This document shows, in pieces, positions 7,227 to 12,659 of a stretch of 12,659 nucleotides of DNA (position 1 is its first letter; each line of letters begins with the position of its first letter). Under the pieces are notes generated by a model, which searched no databases, was not told the origin of the DNA, and was given only the letters and a program-made list of their open reading frames with translations. The stretch comes from Ginkgo biloba (taxonomy: Eukaryota; Streptophyta; Ginkgoopsida; Ginkgoales; Ginkgoaceae): assembly GCA_024626585.1 (NCBI GenBank), contig JANKJI010071859.1:1-12659 (forward strand), in the 5' to 3' direction. Both the position numbers and the translations under genes were made by a program.

Positions 7227-7642
7227 ATTAAGTCATAATAGTCTCCATAATATTTGACGTCCATAGTAAACCCATGCATAGTGGGAAGTATAGTAGTTTA
7301 AAAGTGATAACAAGTGGAAGAAAGAATGCATAAAATATTTTGATGAAAGAAGAAAAGGAGGCAAAAGTTATAAAAAAAACTTGAGTACTCCTATCGAGAA
7401 AAACTATAACTAGAGGAGTGTGCTAAGAAGACATAGGTGGGGATCTTCTAGTGATAAGAACACCATCTATTAAATAATGAAATGTTGTGGAGTCTACTAT
7501 CGATGGAAGTGTGGTTTCTATATAAGGGAACTGTGCCATGCATAAGTATGATCATAATGCTAAAAAGCATTACAACTAAATAAATGGAGTGCACCTCTTA
7601 TAGTAGGTATCACGCATAAATCACAACAAGTTGTGATTGGAA
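7227..7642. repeat. 416-bp direct repeat, copy 2
   Basis: This is the second copy, offset by exactly 495 bases from copy 1. The TATA-like motif is at 7518-7526. The first hairpin is at 7557-7570 and here extends to seven pairs (TAATGCT-AAAA-AGCATTA, 7555-7572). The terminal hairpin is at 7619-7638 with loop CAAG instead of GAAG while both arms are unchanged. The homology stops abruptly at 7642. Confidence 0.9.
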
Positions 7643-10030
7643 AGCCACGCTCCATGTATAAAATAGAGATAAAAATTTATAAACATGTTTCCAGACTTAT
7701 AAAGAAAGAGGTGGATATAGATAGATAAAAAGTTCTTCCCAACAAAGCGTTATAATGAAGGCTTAAATGGAGTCCCTGATATATGTCCATATGAATAAAA
7801 TATCTCCAAAAGTAGGATAAAATAATACTGCACACATCTTTATATGCATATGATTTTGCATGGAAAATACCTATAATTTAGAGATGAAGGGAAAATGAGA
7901 AATCAAGAATTTTCCAACGGAGCGAATGAAGTAGTCCGTCATTATGGTATTCATTTGAATATATTCTTAGAATAATATCGATTGACAGATATTAAATCCT
8001 ATGCTATAACGTGAGCATGAAACCCCAACCTTACTACCTATTTAAGATTGTGTGATGATAAAAATGTGGTCCATGGTGTAGAAGCTTGAGATGAAGAGGT
8101 GTGAAAAAGGGTGGCACTATCCAAATTTAATAAGTAAATTGATGTCGCAAAGCTCAAAGACCTAACTTGTGCTATAGGCTCGTTCTCGTTAATTAGAAAT
8201 TATCATGCAATACAAGATGCCGAGTGTTCCATAGCATGCATTATTTTTATGATAATGAATACTACATCATATTGATCTCTTCATTTGATTGGAAAAACAA
8301 AAGGAAATAAACAACATTACATTCTCCATGGTACTGGAGTTCCTCTTATGACAAGGAATTTTGCACCATATTATTTCTAGAAGGAATTAGTCTACTTATA
8401 ATGCGTTCCTACGAGGGTTCAAATTTAACGACTTTAAATCCCTTCACAATGATTTCAATCGGTCATAGAAGTTTAAAATTTATTTTAACCTTCAAAAGAA
8501 ATGCAATCGAATTTACTATCCCATTACTCGCGAAGGTTCCATTCTGAAGGTTCTTTTCAAGAGAAGGGTTGAGTATCAAAATCCCTTTTTAAATATTATT
8601 TTCAATTTAATGAAAAATTATAAATAACGATTAAGAGTACACGATCGGGGCTTCAAGAGGTATAGAATTCAGAACTAGATATTTTATTGTAGGATAACAT
8701 TAAAGAATCGAGATTTGCCAACGCCTTGGGCAATAGGTCCGAGTCCAAGAGATAAAACCTTTCTAATTCTATAAAGCTTCCATACATCCTGTAGGGTTTA
8801 TCCTAACTTGTCATGTCCCAAGACATAATCCATAGTGTTACACGTACTAGCGAGTGAGCGACCTTCTAAATAACAAAACACTGTGACACCGTATATATGT
8901 GAATTTTAAAATGCATTTGCTGAAAGAAATATCACGCATCTGTAGCACAATACAAGGAATACGCTGATGCTTCATTTTTGCACAAATTTGTGATGGATTT
9001 TTTTATTGCTAATTTCATCATCGATTCACCATGTTTATGACTCACAACTCGAGTAAGATACGCTTTTATTTTCGAGACTTTAAGCTTTTGTCACATGCGC
9101 ATTCCATGATGAGAATCGATCCAAAATCCATTATAAATTAAGTATCCCGTTAAGAGAAAATCTCAATAATCTGTCTAGAATTTGTGGAAGAGAGATTGAT
9201 TTCTTATAGTGTTATTTTCTTTGCACATATCGCGGTTCGAATTTTAATTTTTTATTTTAATTTTCAAGTGGCCAAAGTTTATTGATCCGTCGTTTCGAAT
9301 AATTATCGAACAGGTAATTTTTTTAATCTATGGTCTATTTATTATAATCTATTTGAATAAATCGTTCACCATATTTCTTGTTACAATGCTTCATTATAAT
9401 GATTTATATTTTGTTTATTTATCGATTTAGATCGAGGTCTGCACATCGATTCCCCACAGGCTAGCGGGCGTTCCTATGGAGAACTTTACATAACTCTTTT
9501 GTAGCTGTATGATTTTTTATTTGAAATGTTGCATCTTGTGATCTCCATCAGAGGGTAAGAGAATCTCTTTGTAAATATGTAATCTTTTCTTCTGTCAAAT
9601 AATTGTAACCTAAAGGCAAAATACGCACCTAAGCTACTACTATGAAGTAGAAGAAAACACCGCATATCTAGCTTATATAATATAAAAGCATTGTCAAAAT
9701 TTATAATTTCATATCATGGTTTTATAGTAGATGCTCCACATAGGTACTCATAAATATATTGTGTTTTCTCTTAAAGTAAAAATACTGCGCGAGTAACGAA
9801 TATCAGATAAGCTTATGACTCTGAGTCTGCGGTATTAATCACTTGCCGTAAAAAGCATAATTTATAAGTTTATTCTTTGTTTATTTTATTTTATTGATAT
9901 ATTTATATTCATTGGTGAAATGCAAATACTTGTCCCATTATATATCTTTTGATCACGTCAGGCTCGGGTTCGAGTAACAAAACGATAAAAGATTTTTTAG
10001 TGTGAATTTTGAAGTCACTCTCACTTTTGT
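7643..10030. other. No recognised gene; AT-rich unassigned sequence
   Basis: No frame of note stays open on either strand. Single tRNA B-box-like strings occur at 9234-9242 and 9967-9974 without a cloverleaf. A more GC-rich patch near 9430-9480 has no recognisable domain. The stretch is probably very old element debris or plain intergenic DNA. Confidence 0.45.
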
Positions 10031-10315
10031 GTATTTCAAGTTATATTTATGAAATGGAAGAATGAAGCCGTATTTATATTGTTATTTTATTTTGCACATT
10101 TCTGGAAACATATATGTGTGTGTGTATTATTTATATTATAATTTTTCATAGATGTTGGAAAAAGATGAATGTTAGTGTATTCCAAATTATGTTTATGAAA
10201 CAGAAGAGTCACGCAGTGTTTACATTGCTATTTTATTCCCCACATTTGATGAAAACATGTTTGCATTGTTTAAATTACACATTTTCATAGATGTTGGAAA
10301 AAGATGGACGTTAGA
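10031..10315. repeat. Diverged two-unit tandem repeat (146 and 139 bp)
   Basis: Unit 1 (10031-10176) starts GTATTTCAAGTTAT and unit 2 (10177-10315) starts GTATTCCAAATTAT. Both contain a TTTATGAAA-type block and TTGCTATTTTATT or TTGTTATTTTATT, and close with TTTTCATAGATGTTGGAAAA followed by AGATG. The ends match best and the middles are diverged; identity is roughly 75% by eye. Unit 1 contains a short TG microsatellite at 10115-10125. Confidence 0.8.
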
Positions 10316-10673
10316 TATTGTTACGTGTAACAATTAATTTTTTCTTATAAGATCGAAAGTTGTATATTAATTTTTTATATTTATTCAAAATATTTTTCTT
10401 ATTATTATAATAGTATGGATTAGATCGCCCCATGATTAGAATTGAATATTCTTTTAGATTTATGTATTTTTCTCCTCGAACGAGTAAGAGAGAATTTCTT
10501 TTAAACTAGAATATATTAACTTGCTTAAAGAAATCGAATGTGATTAAAAATTTACCTTAATTTAACACTTTTGAATTATGTTTGTTTACATGTAGGGTTC
10601 ATTGGAATAATTTGGCCGTCCTAAACGAGATGGGATACAATCGACACTCTCATCAACATTCAAATTAACCTAA
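10316..10673. other. No recognised gene; palindrome at 10317-10334
   Basis: This AT-rich stretch lies between the tandem repeat and the transposase remnant. It contains an 18-base inverted repeat, ATTGTTAC-GT-GTAACAAT, at 10317-10334, with a TTACGTGTAA core like a bZIP-type site. The left terminal inverted repeat and 8-bp duplication expected for a hAT element were not found by eye. Confidence 0.45.
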
Positions 10674-12659
10674 CAAGGGATCGTACTGTCTAAATTAGAG
10701 AATGTTGAAAGAGATGATATTTTTTATGATATTGATATTGATCTTGAAAATGTTATAGATGAAGAAAATCCATAATAAAAAAAAGGAAAAATCAAGTGGT
10801 CCCAAAAGAATATGGAAAAATTCATGGAGATTAATGCATAAATGGGCATATCCTATATTAGGTCCAAACGAAAAAAATCGAATTAAATGTACTTGTTCCT
10901 TTGAATTCGAGATTGATACTCCATTTACAAAGGAAGGAAGTAGCTAGCACAATTCAATTAAGTGGGTTAAGTGGCCATGCTACATCTGAGGTGCATAAGC
11001 TTATAATGCAAAGATGGGTTATGAAAACAAAAGAAAAATTTGTGCATATGACCAAACATGTTGAACTTATGGTGGATTCTAAACAATTAAGAATCATTTA
11101 TGTCGTGGAAAATATGTATGTAGTGGCTATCAATGACTTACCAATAGAGGTATATATGGCTCTTTGTGATTTTTGCAAGTGTAAGAGTGCTCCCAATAAT
11201 CCTTTTATGAATGAATATTCTTCATATACGAATGTCACTTTTGGAAAAGAGTCTTTACAAGCTACTTAAGAAGTATATTGGGCACAGTAAAAGACATAAA
11301 TTTATCACAGTTCCTTTTATTCAATATTGATTGATGAAAGTATAGATCGAACATTGGAGCAACATTTGATAGTGTATATGACTTACTTGACAGATGTAGG
11401 GAGAGGCACATGTGGCACTAAATTAATGTGCCTCCTCTAAATCAAATATGGCACTGTGCCATCCATGTATGATGTTGTTTCAAGTTTATTGTAAAAAATA
11501 AAATTATCAGAGAATAAAATGATTGGATTTGGATCAGATAGGGCATTATCTATGAGAGATATCCATGAGTGATTAACTGAACTAAATTATCGCGTGAAGT
11601 CCCTCATTTATTATCTATCCATTGTATAGCTCATTGTGAGTCATTGGTTATTAAAGATGCTTCGAATTATTTTCCAGAATTTCATTTTGTTGATAAAGTG
11701 GCAAGGAAAGTATATATGCATGCCTAGAAAATCCTGCAAAAAGGCATGGGAAGATGAAGGAATTAATGGAGTTATTTCAAATTGGAAAACTACAAGTCCT
11801 TCAAATCGATCAAACGCATTGGATTTCCATAGGATAAGTCATGGAGAGACTTGTAAGAATTATGCCCGCCTTATTAAAAGAGTGGGAATTAGAGATAAAA
11901 AAATTATATGAAATGGAAACAATGTTTCAAGTTCAATTTTGTATAGATTTACTAGTTGATGTTCTCATTGAATTGAACAAATTGAGTCAACATTTTCAAG
12001 AGGATCATGCATAAATCACTTCTATCGATGCATTATTAGATTGTTTCATTGAGTTGCTTACAAGGAGATTCTTAAGAAATTAATTTAGAGCCGGGGCCCA
12101 ACATATTTCTAGTTTCATGAAAAAAGTAAGGGAAGGTACTCTAACCTTCGAAGATGTCAATGGTGTTGAACATATGCATACATTAAGGTTCGAATCTCTA
12201 CTAAATTCGCTTTGTTTTGGAATTTTACTAGATTCTATTAACTTAGGCAGAGCTTTTGTACAAAAGGTCATTGGTTGTTTAAATGGCAGGTTTATGGATT
12301 TACCAATATTTAATGCCGCAAAGTTTTTTATTCCCTGAAACTACATTGATGAAGAAGGAAAAAGGCATTCTAAAGAAAAGGAATGGTCTACACGTCTATG
12401 CAAAAAATTGAATGTTAGAGATTCTCCAATAATCTATGCTGCGAGGTGTGAGGGGGAAATGGAAAATTTTGTTGCGTCTCTTTATAAATCTTTTCCAAAG
12501 AAAACTGTGTTTGGGGCATGGGAGCAATGTAGAGATGATGCACAATGGAGAGATTCTTTTTTTGATTATATGAGATTATGAAAGATTATTATTGTTCTTC
12601 CTGCAAGTACTGCAGTTTGTGAGAGAGGGTTCTCCAAGTTGAATACGATAAAAAATGAT
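10674..12659 (+). pseudogene. hAT-family transposase pseudogene (DESTD / ZNF862-like), truncated by window edge
   Basis: Order of pieces: an acidic N-terminal stretch (10698-10770, frame 3), KWAYPILGP and a zinc-finger-like KCTCSFEFE with GHATSEVHK (frames 1 then 2, 10759-11000), LIDESIDRTLEQHLIVYM (11327-11380), MIGFGSDRA (11519-11545), HCIAHCESL (11620 on, frame 1), then frame 3 from about 11738 to the edge. It ends in the dimerisation motif LPASTAVCERGFSKLN (12597-12644). In hAT transposases the DES-D Asp (11333), the GFGSD Asp (11537), the C-x2-H and the C-terminal dimer helix are conserved; the enzyme cuts and rejoins its own element in the nucleus. Eleven stops break it: 11267, 11288, 11297, 11438, 11492, 11570 (frame 2) and 11835, 12012, 12081, 12336, 12579 (frame 3). 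There are at least three frameshifts. The protein would continue past the edge. Confidence 0.88.

Noticed and set aside
6732-7642. Miniature LTR element (TRIM) with two 416-bp LTRs and a 79-bp interior
   Set aside because: The repeats lack TG/CA ends, no clear primer binding site follows copy 1, no purine tract precedes copy 2, and the outer flanks (AATTG and AGCCA) do not form a target duplication.
9234-9242. tRNA gene or tRNA-derived SINE from a GGTTCGAAT B-box-like string
   Set aside because: No A box, acceptor stem or anticodon arm can be built around it.
9540-9620. LTR 3' end-like stretch (GAGAATCTCTTTGTAAATATG)
   Set aside because: It loosely resembles plant copia LTR tails, but no partner LTR, primer site or target duplication was found.
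9967-9974. Second B-box-like string GGTTCGAG
   Set aside because: No cloverleaf and no A box at a suitable distance upstream.
11636-11911. Frame 2 ORF of 91 codons in the transposase region
   Set aside because: The family motifs are in frame 1 up to about 11710 and frame 3 after about 11738. This frame is mostly an off-frame reading, apart from a short bridge near 11710-11738.
12080-12271. Minus-strand ORF opposite the transposase
   Set aside because: It is a shadow of frame 3 of the hAT remnant, which carries the family motifs.
1-12659. CRISPR array, phage or bacterial defence system
   Set aside because: There are no regularly spaced short repeats, no compact operons and no ribosome binding sites. 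The element types present are eukaryotic.

Overview
The window looks like AT-rich, intergenic nuclear DNA of a land plant, built from old and decayed transposable elements. The evidence is a plant-style Ty3/gypsy LTR element primed by initiator methionine tRNA, a second gag remnant, and a hAT transposase of the DESTD / ZNF862-like type. I associate that hAT type with non-flowering plants (conifers, ferns), so a gymnosperm or fern is my guess, from memory of families rather than a search. I see no intact host gene, no convincing tRNA or rRNA, and no CRISPR array or other bacterial feature.

Layout. 1-360 holds a frameshifted plus-strand gag remnant, N/Q-rich with an eroded zinc knuckle. 360-1622 has no recognisable gene and one small tandem duplication. 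1628-4873 is a complete-ended but internally deleted Ty3/gypsy element on the minus strand. It has two LTRs (369 and 357 bp, about 85% identical by hand alignment), a near-perfect 5-bp target duplication, a primer binding site, a polypurine tract, and broken gag, protease and the first part of reverse transcriptase. RNase H and integrase are missing. 4879-6660 is AT-rich sequence without a recognised gene; it contains an 85-codon minus-strand ORF of unknown status and a promoter-like stretch near 6396-6450.

6668-6728 is a 61-bp segment almost identical (60/61) to a segment inside the Ty3 element, in opposite orientation. It sits just before a pair of 416-bp direct repeats (6732-7147 and 7227-7642, about 94.5% identical with no indels), each carrying a TATA-like motif and two small hairpins. 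7643-10030 has nothing I can name. 10031-10315 is a diverged two-unit tandem repeat.

10674-12659 is a hAT transposase pseudogene on the plus strand. It runs off the right edge and is broken by at least eleven stops and several frameshifts, but the zinc-finger remnant, DESID, GFGSD, HCIAH and the C-terminal dimerisation motif are still readable.

No gene here appears able to work. Three independent element remnants show mutations of the C-to-T / G-to-A type at key codons (Cys to Tyr in both zinc knuckles, probable Gln/Arg/Trp to stop in the transposase), which fits silencing by cytosine methylation followed by deamination. I found no convincing new biological system. The best leads are the over-conserved 61-bp segment and the 416-bp repeat pair.
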